This document shows, in pieces, positions 1 to 6,926 of a DNA stretch of 41,724 nt. This DNA is from Nanosynbacter sp. (lineage in GTDB: Bacteria > Patescibacteriota > Saccharimonadia > Saccharimonadales > Saccharimonadaceae), in assembly GCA_015257705.1 (NCBI GenBank), contig JABZJR010000001.1, positions 1 to 41,724 of the forward strand, in the 5' to 3' direction. The notes under the pieces were generated by a model. The model was not told the DNA's origin and made no database searches. It worked only from the letters and a program-made list of their open reading frames with translations. Both the position numbers and the translations under genes were made by a program. The number at the start of each line of letters is the position of its first letter. Positions within the stretch are counted from its first letter, which is position 1.

Positions 1-1074
1 AATAATGACACTACAGAGTGGCACACGTACGGCGTAAAATGGACTGAAGGAAAACTTGAATACTTCATTGACGGAGAGCTGCATCATACAATTACCGAAT
101 TTAAGAATTCAAACTCCACAGGGAGTCCTAATGGACCCTTTGATCAGGATTTCTTCTTACGACTTAACTTAGCCATTGGCGGTAACTACATTGACGCTCC
201 ATGGGATGACCCTATCAACTCAGTAGGAGCTACAAATGGAGAAGGCTTCCCGGCAACTATGTCAGTCGACTACGTCCGCGTATACGAGATGCGAAAACCC
301 AAAGAGGTTGAAGTCAAAGACACGGAACTACGCAAACTACTCAATGAAAAACTAGGAGAAAAACTTGGTACAACTCGTGCGGCAGATCAAGAAATTACTG
401 ACGTAGAGTTGGAAAAATTGACAGATCTTAACCTGGACAACTCAAATATTACCAACCTAACTGGAATAGAAGCTGCTAAGAATCTTAAGAATTTGTCGTT
501 AAATCACAACTCAATCTCAAATCTAAGCCCACTAGCTGGACTGACTTCTCTGAAAACTCTTTCACTTAAAGGAAACAAGATTGCAGACATAAGCTCACTA
601 GCTGGACTGACTTCCCTAACTTCACTAAATCTTGAAGATCAGCGAGCTAACGCTAAGCCTAACGACAAATCATTTGCTTCACCATTGAAAGATTTGACAG
701 GAAACGTAGTCTCCATAACCAACTCAGCAGAAGTCATTAACGACACGGCAACTCCTGGAAACATTCAGCTACTGTCACTGCCAGCCAACGGAGCATCTTC
801 TATCCTGAATGCTCCTTGGACCAGAAGTGTAACAATCGGAGCAGTTTCAGCTACATTTAGCGGCACTATGGCTATTGATACATCAGCAATCCCTAGAGCG
901 GTTCAGCCACAACCACAGCCTCAGCCTGCTAATCCATCAGCTGCCACTCATAATCCAGCTAATAAGCCTCAGAGTGCTGTAAGCAGCCTACTTGCAAACA
1001 CAGGATTTAATGTCTTCTTAGGTGTTATCGCTACTCTAGCATTAGTTGCTGCAGGACTATTCATTCTACGCTAA
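1..1074 (+). CDS. GH16 glycanase with leucine-rich repeats and LANTG sorting signal (5' truncated)
   Basis: The reading frame is open from base 1, so only the last 357 residues are present. Residues 1-95 match the C-terminal half of a GH16 beta-glucanase/laminarinase jelly roll (HTYGVKWTEGKLEYFIDG, then PFDQDFFLRLNLAIGG, ending VDYVRVYE). The catalytic ExDxxE motif would lie upstream of the window. Residues ~130-215 are internalin-like 22-residue leucine-rich repeats. A beta-rich stretch and a QP-repeat linker (~303-310) follow. The end is LANTG at ~331-335, a hydrophobic helix and a final Arg. LAxTG is the motif known for class E sortases; no sortase gene is visible here. The likely role is a wall-anchored secreted glycan hydrolase or adhesin acting on host or biofilm beta-glucan. 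The domains are seen directly; the substrate is inferred. Confidence 0.88.
   Translation, partial: NNDTTEWHTYGVKWTEGKLEYFIDGELHHTITEFKNSNSTGSPNGPFDQDFFLRLNLAIGGNYIDAPWDDPINSVGATNGEGFPATMSVDYVRVYEMRKPKEVEVKDTELRKLLNEKLGEKLGTTRAADQEITDVELEKLTDLNLDNSNITNLTGIEAAKNLKNLSLNHNSISNLSPLAGLTSLKTLSLKGNKIADISSLAGLTSLTSLNLEDQRANAKPNDKSFASPLKDLTGNVVSITNSAEVINDTATPGNIQLLSLPANGASSILNAPWTRSVTIGAVSATFSGTMAIDTSAIPRAVQPQPQPQPANPSAATHNPANKPQSAVSSLLANTGFNVFLGVIATLALVAAGLFILR
530..614 (+). repeat. Direct repeat of one LRR unit within the GH16-LRR gene
   Basis: The 19-base string CACTAGCTGGACTGACTTC occurs at 530-548 and again at 596-614. The 66-base spacing equals one 22-residue leucine-rich repeat, so this looks like a recent duplication of a repeat unit. 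Confidence 0.9.
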
Positions 1075-1087
1075 CCTATGGCTACAT

Positions 1088-1122
1088 AAAATTACCACCC
1101 CGTGATGAGGTGGTAATTTTTT
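1088..1122 (+). terminator. Rho-independent terminator after the GH16-LRR gene
   Basis: A perfect 12-bp stem pairs AAAATTACCACC (1088-1099) with GGTGGTAATTTT (1109-1120) across a 9-base loop. The T-run continues to 1122. It starts 13 bases after the stop codon. The A-rich left flank may let it also act on the convergent gene. Confidence 0.9.
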
Positions 1123-1138
1123 ATTGAGAAGTTGGTTT

Positions 1139-1570
1139 TTATTGTCGAGATGATTGAGAAGTTGGTTGCGATGCTACGCCAGACTGTGAAGCGTCTGATG
1201 GCGGCGTGTTTGTCGTGATATTTTGAGCTGATGGAGTTTGCCCAACCGAAGATGAATCTGATTGACCAGGTTGTCCAGGTTGAACTTGAGATGTACTGCC
1301 ATTCCCGCCAGATTGTTGTCTAGATCCACCAGGACCGCCTTGAGATTGGCTCATTCCTGGAGGACCGCCAGCTTGCCCGCCCATTTGGCTTCCGCTCGAG
1401 CCGCCAACTTGCATACCCGCAACAAATCCCAGTCCACACAAAACCACGCCACCAATTGCTATTCCCATTGCCGCGCCGACGCTAATTGAGCGTTTTTCGT
1501 TCGAAGTGCTTTCCGAATTGTTAAAGATATTTTCTGGTGTTGTTTGAGATTCTTGGTCTAATCTTTTCAT
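1139..1570 (-). CDS. Single-pass membrane protein with Gly/Gln/Ser/Pro-rich tail
   Basis: This 143-residue protein has a charged N-terminus (1-28), one membrane helix (~30-52) and a low-complexity tail of G, Q, S and P (~55-143) that is probably outside the cell. It has no recognised catalytic domain. The start is backed by a strong ribosome binding site (AAAGGAG seven bases before ATG). It begins 29 bases after the GT2-GT39 gene on the same strand and is likely co-transcribed. It could be an accessory or acceptor for that enzyme, whose own membrane part carries a similar Gly/Pro-rich loop. This link is inferred. Confidence 0.7.
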   Translation of the reverse strand: MKRLDQESQTTPENIFNNSESTSNEKRSISVGAAMGIAIGGVVLCGLGFVAGMQVGGSSGSQMGGQAGGPPGMSQSQGGPGGSRQQSGGNGSTSQVQPGQPGQSDSSSVGQTPSAQNITTNTPPSDASQSGVASQPTSQSSRQ

Positions 1571-1599
1571 AATATTTCTCCTTTAGTTAAATTTATTTT

Positions 1600-4248
1600 C
1601 TATGCAGATAGTTCGTATAATGTTACATCACTACCTCCATAATTAACGACTTTACCGTTTTTCTTAATCCAATTTGTGATTTCGCTATTTCCACCGTTTG
1701 GACCACCACCATGACCGCGTGAGCTAGCGGCGTAATATTTCAATTTGCCATCCGCCACCAATTGCTTAAATTGTTCAAGCGTGAGTGGCGTGTCGCTACC
1801 GTTAAATCCGCCAATTGCCATGACTGGTTGACCGCTGGTTAGCTGGATTGCCGCTGATTCATTAGCGCTATCCACCGCTACCAACCAAGTCGCACCATTT
1901 TGGTTTTGTAAAAGATACTGAACCAACGCGCTGTCTGCCTGAGATTTTTCATTATTGCTTCCCTGCATCGCTGTTGAACTTGGGCCCGCCGTCGGAATGC
2001 TGCCCGTATGCGTGACGTTGACAGTCGACAGAGTGTAAACAACTGGAGCGGTCATACACGCAGCCACAGAGGTGATAATTGCCAAGTTCTGAATCCAACG
2101 TTTCGGCGTATATAGATTGACCAATAGCCCAATTATACCGATAGCCCCCAGAATACCAACCGTCCACATTAGCCAAGTCATCGTACCAGCGTAGCTAAGA
2201 ATAATTATCGCAATCGCCGCCGTCACGCCGACCAACATCGGTAAAATCCAAGCATACGACTTTCGTCTGACGTAAGCGCCCCACAGAAACGTCACACCAA
2301 TTCCAACCAAAGCCGCCACAGCTGGTGCCATAACCACCACATAGTACGGATGAATCACGCCGCTAGTCATACTAAATATTACGATGTGAATAATCAGCCA
2401 AAGCATCCAGAATATCACCGCCGCTCGTCCGCGATTAGTTCGCGGAGTCTTGCGTAAAATCCATAAGAGCAGTCCGCCGCTCGCTAATGCTAAGACTAAC
2501 AACCATGCGATGTTCGGTCCGAAATCATTATTAAATATCCTAAATATTCCCGTTTGCCCGCCAAATCCAGTACCTCCAGGACCATGACCGCCACTGGGAG
2601 CGCCACCCATTCCGTCAGGGCTTGCTATTGCCATACTAGTACTATTCGGAGGAGTTCCGCCGCCTCCGCCGCCGCGGTTTCCTAATAATCGACCAAAACC
2701 GTTATAGCCAAAAATCAAACTCCAAATACTATTATCATTCGTACTACCAACCCACGGTCGATTGCCAGACGGCGTCAGCCAAACAAGCACACTCCACCAT
2801 AAAGTCGACACCGTCGTAATTACGCCCGCAAACATTAAATGCAGAAATCGCGTAACAATTGGCGGCTTGGCGAACGCTAGATAGACAATTACCATCGCGG
2901 GCAAAACCATCAAGCCCTGAAGCATTTTCGTATTAAACGCTAGTCCCGTAAACAGCCCCGCCAAACCAAGCCATAAAAGCGGACGCTTACCTTCTAATGA
3001 CCTGAGAAATGCGTAACCGCTGGCGGTGAGCATAAATGTCAAAATGGCATCTGGATTATTAAATCCGAACATCAACGCCGCAACAGGAGTTAGCATTAAT
3101 GTGACTGCAGAAATCATCGCACTAGTGAAGCCGAATTGTCGTTTCACCGCCGAATATAACAACCAAACCGAACCGACGCCCGCTAATACGCTCGGCAGCA
3201 ACATTGAAAAGCTGGAAAATCCAAATAGTCGAGCACTAAGTCCCATTATCATCGTCGCCAGTGGAGGCTTGTCGATTGAAACATAATTCGCCGCATCCAA
3301 ACTACCAAACAGCCACGCCGTCCAGTTTTGGCTTGCTGCCTGAACCGCCGCCGCATAATAACTGTTCGCCATACCATTATGCATCGCACCAAACAAATAC
3401 AACGCACCCGTCGCAATCAACAGAATCGGAAGCGCCATTTTCTCAAACCACGAACGATTGTCCAATTCCTTATTAACTCGATGAAGTCCTTTTAAATCAT
3501 CGACCGCAGTTTTTACAATCTTCACACGACTATCAGTATCTTCAATCCAAGTAACGGGCTGCTCATGAATCGGCACGCCCGCGCGCTCCGTTTTAATCAA
3601 AAGCTCAGTGTCAAAGAACCATTCATTGTCCTTAATTTTTGGCAAAAATCTCTTCGCCACGTCACGACGAATTGCCTTAAATCCACACTGCGCATCGCTA
3701 AATTTGGTCCGCGACGTCAATTTGATAATCTTGTTATAACACCGTGAAATAAACTCCCGCTTAAAACCGCGGCTAGTCTTTGATTTTTTCATCAATCGAG
3801 AACCAATCGCCACGCCAGCTTCGCCCGCCACAAGCGGCTGAATCATCGGTAGAAAATCGTCCAAGCTAGTGGACAAATCGACATCCATATATGTCAGGAT
3901 ATCCGCCTGACTGCTTTGCCAAACCTGCTTTAATGCTCGCCCGCGACCGCGTTTAGCCAGCCTTACGACACGAACTGATTGATGATTTTGTGCCAAGCTT
4001 TTTGCGATTTTTAAAGTGTTATCTTGACTGCCATTATCCGCGATCGTTATTTGATAGCGATATGGCAAATTTTCCATCATGTATTCGTCAAGCGTTTCAA
4101 TGCTACTTTGAAGAATTTTCTCCTCGTTCAGCACCGGCACGACTATGTCGACAAATGGATTAACTATCGCCCGAAACGGCGATGGGCTAGAAGCGGACGT
4201 AATAAGTCGCGACCTAGCTAATGATTGGGGTGTGGTTATTGCTCTCAT
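1600..4248 (-). CDS. Fused GT2-GT39 glycosyltransferase (YkcC-YkcB-like)
   Basis: Residues ~32-260 are a GT2 domain of dolichyl-phosphate-mannose-synthase type (IVVPVLNEEK, ADNGSQDNT, DVD at ~122-124, GSRLMKKS, QCGFKAIRR). Residues ~265-760 are a polytopic GT-C/GT39 (PMT_2) transferase with MANSYYAAAVQAA and SLDAANYVSIDKPP in the first outside loop, and a Gly-rich loop (RGGGGGGTPPN). The last ~110 residues resemble the extracytoplasmic end of YkcB proteins (AIGGFNGSDTPLTLEQF). In Bacillus these are two genes, ykcC and ykcB. The fused enzyme would make a polyprenyl-phosphate sugar and transfer it outside the membrane. The ATG at 4248 is preferred over a TTG at 4266 because TATAGT ends seven bases before it. 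The acceptor is unknown. Confidence 0.88.
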   Translation of the reverse strand: MRAITTPQSLARSRLITSASSPSPFRAIVNPFVDIVVPVLNEEKILQSSIETLDEYMMENLPYRYQITIADNGSQDNTLKIAKSLAQNHQSVRVVRLAKRGRGRALKQVWQSSQADILTYMDVDLSTSLDDFLPMIQPLVAGEAGVAIGSRLMKKSKTSRGFKREFISRCYNKIIKLTSRTKFSDAQCGFKAIRRDVAKRFLPKIKDNEWFFDTELLIKTERAGVPIHEQPVTWIEDTDSRVKIVKTAVDDLKGLHRVNKELDNRSWFEKMALPILLIATGALYLFGAMHNGMANSYYAAAVQAASQNWTAWLFGSLDAANYVSIDKPPLATMIMGLSARLFGFSSFSMLLPSVLAGVGSVWLLYSAVKRQFGFTSAMISAVTLMLTPVAALMFGFNNPDAILTFMLTASGYAFLRSLEGKRPLLWLGLAGLFTGLAFNTKMLQGLMVLPAMVIVYLAFAKPPIVTRFLHLMFAGVITTVSTLWWSVLVWLTPSGNRPWVGSTNDNSIWSLIFGYNGFGRLLGNRGGGGGGTPPNSTSMAIASPDGMGGAPSGGHGPGGTGFGGQTGIFRIFNNDFGPNIAWLLVLALASGGLLLWILRKTPRTNRGRAAVIFWMLWLIIHIVIFSMTSGVIHPYYVVVMAPAVAALVGIGVTFLWGAYVRRKSYAWILPMLVGVTAAIAIIILSYAGTMTWLMWTVGILGAIGIIGLLVNLYTPKRWIQNLAIITSVAACMTAPVVYTLSTVNVTHTGSIPTAGPSSTAMQGSNNEKSQADSALVQYLLQNQNGATWLVAVDSANESAAIQLTSGQPVMAIGGFNGSDTPLTLEQFKQLVADGKLKYYAASSRGHGGGPNGGNSEITNWIKKNGKVVNYGGSDVTLYELSA

Positions 4249-4255
4249 GCAAACC

Positions 4256-4261
4256 ACTATA
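4256..4261 (-). promoter_or_regulatory. -10 box for the GT2-GT39 gene (leaderless)
   Basis: On the minus strand TATAGT lies seven bases before ATG 4248. No ribosome binding site is visible. The spacing puts transcription start at or next to the start codon. Confidence 0.6.
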
Positions 4262-4300
4262 AACAAGCGTTCTGTAAAAATGCTTTAAAGATCAGCCAGA

Positions 4301-4978
4301 CTATTTCAAGTCAACACTAAACGGTGTAAAGTTAGTCTTATCGTCATAAGCATCAACTTTTTCTATCTGTTTCATCTTATCTATTACGCGATATGTAATA
4401 GGCAAGAAAACAATCTCCACTACAGTCTTAAATATCCAGCCAATCAAAATATACGTCACCATGTTCATTCCCTGAAGTATTCCACCGAACGCAACAAAGG
4501 CGAATACTACAGTATCACATAATTCACCAACGACTGTCGATCCAATTAATCGTAACCATAGTTTTTTGCCCTTAGTCTTAACTTTCAATTTCGCCAATAC
4601 AAACGAATTTAAAAATGATCCAGTCAAAAATGCGGCTAAGCTAGCTGCAACAATCCTCGGGAAGAATCCTAGGACCGCTTCGTACGACGCCTGATCCGCA
4701 TACTCCGGCGCCGGTGGCATATAACGCACTATCGTAAAGCACAGCACTGCCAAAAGCATAACGCCCAGACCCACCCAAATCGCTCGTCGAGCATATTTAT
4801 AGCCATAAATCTCAGTTAAAACATCGCCAAGAATATAAGATATTGGGAATAAAATAGCTCCGCCATCTGTAATAATCGGACCAAAAGCAATTAATTTAGT
4901 CCCTGCTAAATTAGAGATTAATAATATAGCGGCAAATACAGCTAAAATAATGTCGTAATATTTGAAAGTTTTTCCCAT
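4301..4978 (-). CDS. Queuosine precursor transporter, VUT/YhhQ family (DUF165)
   Basis: This 225-residue protein has about six membrane helices. It carries typical family features: an N-terminal ISNLAGTKLI segment, GGAILFPISYILGDVLTEIYGY, and a later GSTVVGELCDTVVFAFVAF segment. Characterised members import queuosine precursors (preQ0/preQ1 or queuine-type bases) that modify G34 of GUN-anticodon tRNAs. The gene lies just downstream of a tRNA-Asn(GUU), one of the queuosine target tRNAs, on the same strand, but a hairpin separates them. The start is poorly marked: only CGGA lies upstream. No preQ1-riboswitch consensus was recognised. An organism that cannot make queuosine would depend on such salvage. 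The family is confident; the exact substrate is not. Confidence 0.85.
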   Translation of the reverse strand: MGKTFKYYDIILAVFAAILLISNLAGTKLIAFGPIITDGGAILFPISYILGDVLTEIYGYKYARRAIWVGLGVMLLAVLCFTIVRYMPPAPEYADQASYEAVLGFFPRIVAASLAAFLTGSFLNSFVLAKLKVKTKGKKLWLRLIGSTVVGELCDTVVFAFVAFGGILQGMNMVTYILIGWIFKTVVEIVFLPITYRVIDKMKQIEKVDAYDDKTNFTPFSVDLK

Positions 4979-5005
4979 AAAATATATCCGTTAAATAACC
5001 TACAT

Positions 5006-5027
5006 AAAACTGCCCTATTAAGGACAG
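5006..5027 (-). terminator. Terminator hairpin between tRNA-Asn and the VUT transporter
   Basis: On the minus strand CTGTCCT (5027-5021) and AGGGCAG (5016-5010) form a 7-bp stem with one G-T pair and a TAAT loop. TTTT follows at 5009-5006. It lies 18 bases past the tRNA 3' end. The T-run is short, so read-through into the transporter is possible. Confidence 0.6.
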
Positions 5028-5045
5028 CTTCATAGAAAACTAATT

Positions 5046-5120
5046 TGGCTCCGGCAGCTGGGCTCGAACCAGCGACCTATTGGTTAACAGCCAACCGCTC
5101 TACCACTGAGCTATGCCGGA
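5046..5120 (-). tRNA. tRNA-Asn (anticodon GUU)
   Basis: The minus strand folds as a complete cloverleaf. The acceptor pairs TCCGGCA with TGCCGGA. The D arm contains GCTCAGTGGTAGAGC. The anticodon arm is GTTGG-CTGTTAA-CCAAT (one G-T pair) with anticodon GTT. The T arm is GCTGG-TTCGAGC-CCAGC. The discriminator is G and the CCA end is encoded (5048-5046). It lacks a long variable arm. G34 makes it a potential queuosine substrate. Confidence 0.97.
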
Positions 5121-5131
5121 ATATGTCTTGT

Positions 5132-5160
5132 ATTATAGCGAGTTTTTGAATAGTTGTAAA
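5132..5160 (-). promoter_or_regulatory. Promoter of tRNA-Asn
   Basis: On the minus strand TTTACA (5160-5155) and TATAAT (5137-5132) are separated by exactly 17 bases. The tRNA begins 11 bases further on. This is the cleanest sigma70-like promoter in the window. It overlaps the end region of the LexA-like gene. Confidence 0.8.
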
Positions 5161-5161
5161 G

Positions 5162-5494
5162 TTACTGACGGACAATTTCCAATGCTTTTTTTAAAATCTC
5201 CACTTCCGAGCGTGATTTTTCGTTATCTTCGGCTTCTCTCTTCTTAATTTCTTTCGCTAAATTCTGCCACCAAACTTCTTTTTTCTCACTACTCAGCGTC
5301 AAAGATCTAACTTCGCCATCCTGCTTCTCCAAAAATTCCGCAGCCACCAAATTATCAACGTGTTTTGCCACCGTCGATACCGATTTATAGCCTAAGGCAC
5401 GCATAATTTCCCGAAGCGTCGGACTATAGCCATTGCCCTTTATAAACCCATCGATAAAATCCAACATTATTTTTTGCTTTTTCGTCAGTTTCAT
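5162..5494 (-). CDS. LexA-type winged-helix DNA-binding protein without the peptidase domain
   Basis: The protein has 110 residues. Residues 1-65 match the LexA N-terminal DNA-binding domain closely (LTKKQKIMLDFIDGF, NGYSPTLREIMRALGYKS, VSTVAKHVDNL). The rest is a short charged helical tail (~75-110) in place of the self-cleaving S24 domain with its Ser-Lys pair. It cannot therefore be a RecA-cleavable SOS repressor by itself. ATG 5494 is chosen over ATG 5512 because TATACT ends six bases before it. It is divergent from the Wzy-like gene, with the two promoters almost touching, so it may regulate itself and the polysaccharide locus. That role is inferred. Confidence 0.82.
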   Translation of the reverse strand: MKLTKKQKIMLDFIDGFIKGNGYSPTLREIMRALGYKSVSTVAKHVDNLVAAEFLEKQDGEVRSLTLSSEKKEVWWQNLAKEIKKREAEDNEKSRSEVEILKKALEIVRQ

Positions 5495-5499
5495 ATCTA

Positions 5500-5523
5500 A
5501 AGTATACACCATACGCTATACTT
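5500..5523. promoter_or_regulatory. Divergent -10 boxes forming an inverted repeat
   Basis: TATACT on the minus strand (5506-5501) serves ATG 5494, and TATACT on the plus strand (5517-5522) serves ATG 5529. Each is six bases from its ATG. They form a perfect inverted repeat, AAGTATA-N10-TATACTT (5500-5523). It could be an operator for the dimeric LexA-like protein; the two promoters could hardly be occupied at once. Confidence 0.65.
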
Positions 5524-5528
5524 AAAAT

Positions 5529-6926
5529 ATGGCAAAAAAATACATTAACGACGTTCGATTCTGGCTATTGGCTATTGTTATTTTTGGCGGCGGCTTTGCT
5601 TTACATCCCAGTGTCGGCTTATCAATTCTGAATTTCCCGTCACTGCGCGTGGGATTATATCAAATCGTTGCCGTAAGTCTACTGTTATTTTCCTTGCCCT
5701 TGCTACTTAAAAAACGCCAAGAATTGTTGAAAAACCGATGGCTAATCGGCGGATTTCTGGCAATTTTTATCACCATCACCGTCGATGTATTTTTCGCAGA
5801 AGCACGCCTGCGCACCGCGTTATATTCATTATCGCTATTATTCTTACTCGCCGTCGGATTGTCCGCTGGCTTAATTTACAGCGAATTATCAAAATCAGAA
5901 AAGCGCAAACTCATCAATGTCGGACTATGGAGCGGGCTGGTTTTTGGAATTTTAGCAATCATTCAGCTCACCGTCGCCACTTTTGAACCAACAGGATTTG
6001 GTACGCTTTGCGCTGGTTGTAAAGCCGACGTTTTTGGATTTCCACGAATCAATTTATTCGCCGCCGAACCGCAATTCTTCGCCAATTCTCTACTTCCAGC
6101 ATTTTTCCTTGCGCTCTTTCAATCAAAATCTCGTCTAGCCAAATTTAGCCTATTTTTCACGACTCTTGCCATATCTTTAACATTTTCCCGTGGCGGATTT
6201 TTAGCAATTTTTATCACCATCATAGCCTTATTTATAATCGCTTTTGTAAAACGAATTGACACATCTTTTGTGCGTAAAAACCTTCCAATCATCTTCGCTG
6301 GATTACTATTTGGATTCATCTTATTGTTCTCGTCAGCCAACATTAGATACGCCAATACGCCCTTCATTGCACACAATACCTTCGTCAGTATGGTCGATCA
6401 ATTATCTCTCGGGAAAATTAAGATTCCGCAAAAATCCATCACCAAAAATCCATCACTAAAACCCGCCGAAAACATTCCACCAAGCAACAATTCTTTCCAG
6501 CCTGCCGGTTTTGTTGAAGCATCCGCCAACGACAGACTTAGCGCCAGTGACTTGGCTATAAAATCCTGGCTATCATCGCCACGAACGTTCTTCTTCGGCG
6601 TCGGGCTCGGTAATCTCGGTAATTTCATCCAAAAACACCTTCATATAAACGTTCCAACAGACCAAACGGTCTACGTTTTTTACATATTATTACTCAGCGG
6701 TTTAGGAATCATCGGTCTATTCGCCCTTCTAATTGTCCCGTTGATAATTATATTTTTCGCCATAAAAAGTATCCGTAAAATTAAAGCTCAATTTATCTTA
6801 TCTCTAACCATCGCGATGTTTGTGCATTTCTGGTTTTTTGGTAGTTTCATAAACACGATTCATTGTTTTGCTATAATCGGCATATTTTTGTATAATTACC
6901 CCAGAGATTATGCGGAAAAAGTCTGA
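5529..6926 (+). CDS. O-antigen ligase/polymerase-like membrane protein (Wzy/WaaL type)
   Basis: This 465-residue polytopic protein has about 11-12 membrane helices. The core SLTFSRGGFLAIF segment (~216-228) is typical of Wzy_C/O-antigen ligase proteins. A large outside loop (~280-350) follows, as in the family. It would polymerise lipid-linked repeat units, or ligate the finished glycan to its acceptor, at the outer face of the membrane. It is the first plus-strand gene of the locus and overlaps the initiating transferase by 17 bases, so they are probably co-transcribed. Polymerase and ligase cannot be told apart by reading. The stop is TGA. Confidence 0.8.
   Translation: MAKKYINDVRFWLLAIVIFGGGFALHPSVGLSILNFPSLRVGLYQIVAVSLLLFSLPLLLKKRQELLKNRWLIGGFLAIFITITVDVFFAEARLRTALYSLSLLFLLAVGLSAGLIYSELSKSEKRKLINVGLWSGLVFGILAIIQLTVATFEPTGFGTLCAGCKADVFGFPRINLFAAEPQFFANSLLPAFFLALFQSKSRLAKFSLFFTTLAISLTFSRGGFLAIFITIIALFIIAFVKRIDTSFVRKNLPIIFAGLLFGFILLFSSANIRYANTPFIAHNTFVSMVDQLSLGKIKIPQKSITKNPSLKPAENIPPSNNSFQPAGFVEASANDRLSASDLAIKSWLSSPRTFFFGVGLGNLGNFIQKHLHINVPTDQTVYVFYILLLSGLGIIGLFALLIVPLIIIFFAIKSIRKIKAQFILSLTIAMFVHFWFFGSFINTIHCFAIIGIFLYNYPRDYAEKV

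Noticed and set aside
4301..5045. preQ1 riboswitch before the queuosine-precursor transporter
   Set aside because: The 67 bases before the gene form a 7-bp hairpin with a T-run, but show no preQ1-I or preQ1-II consensus pairing. A tRNA terminator explains the hairpin better.
6924..6926. UGA recoding (glycine) as in Gracilibacteria/SR1
   Set aside because: Several genes end cleanly at TGA at family-typical lengths (5529-6926, 9457-10554), so UGA is a stop here.
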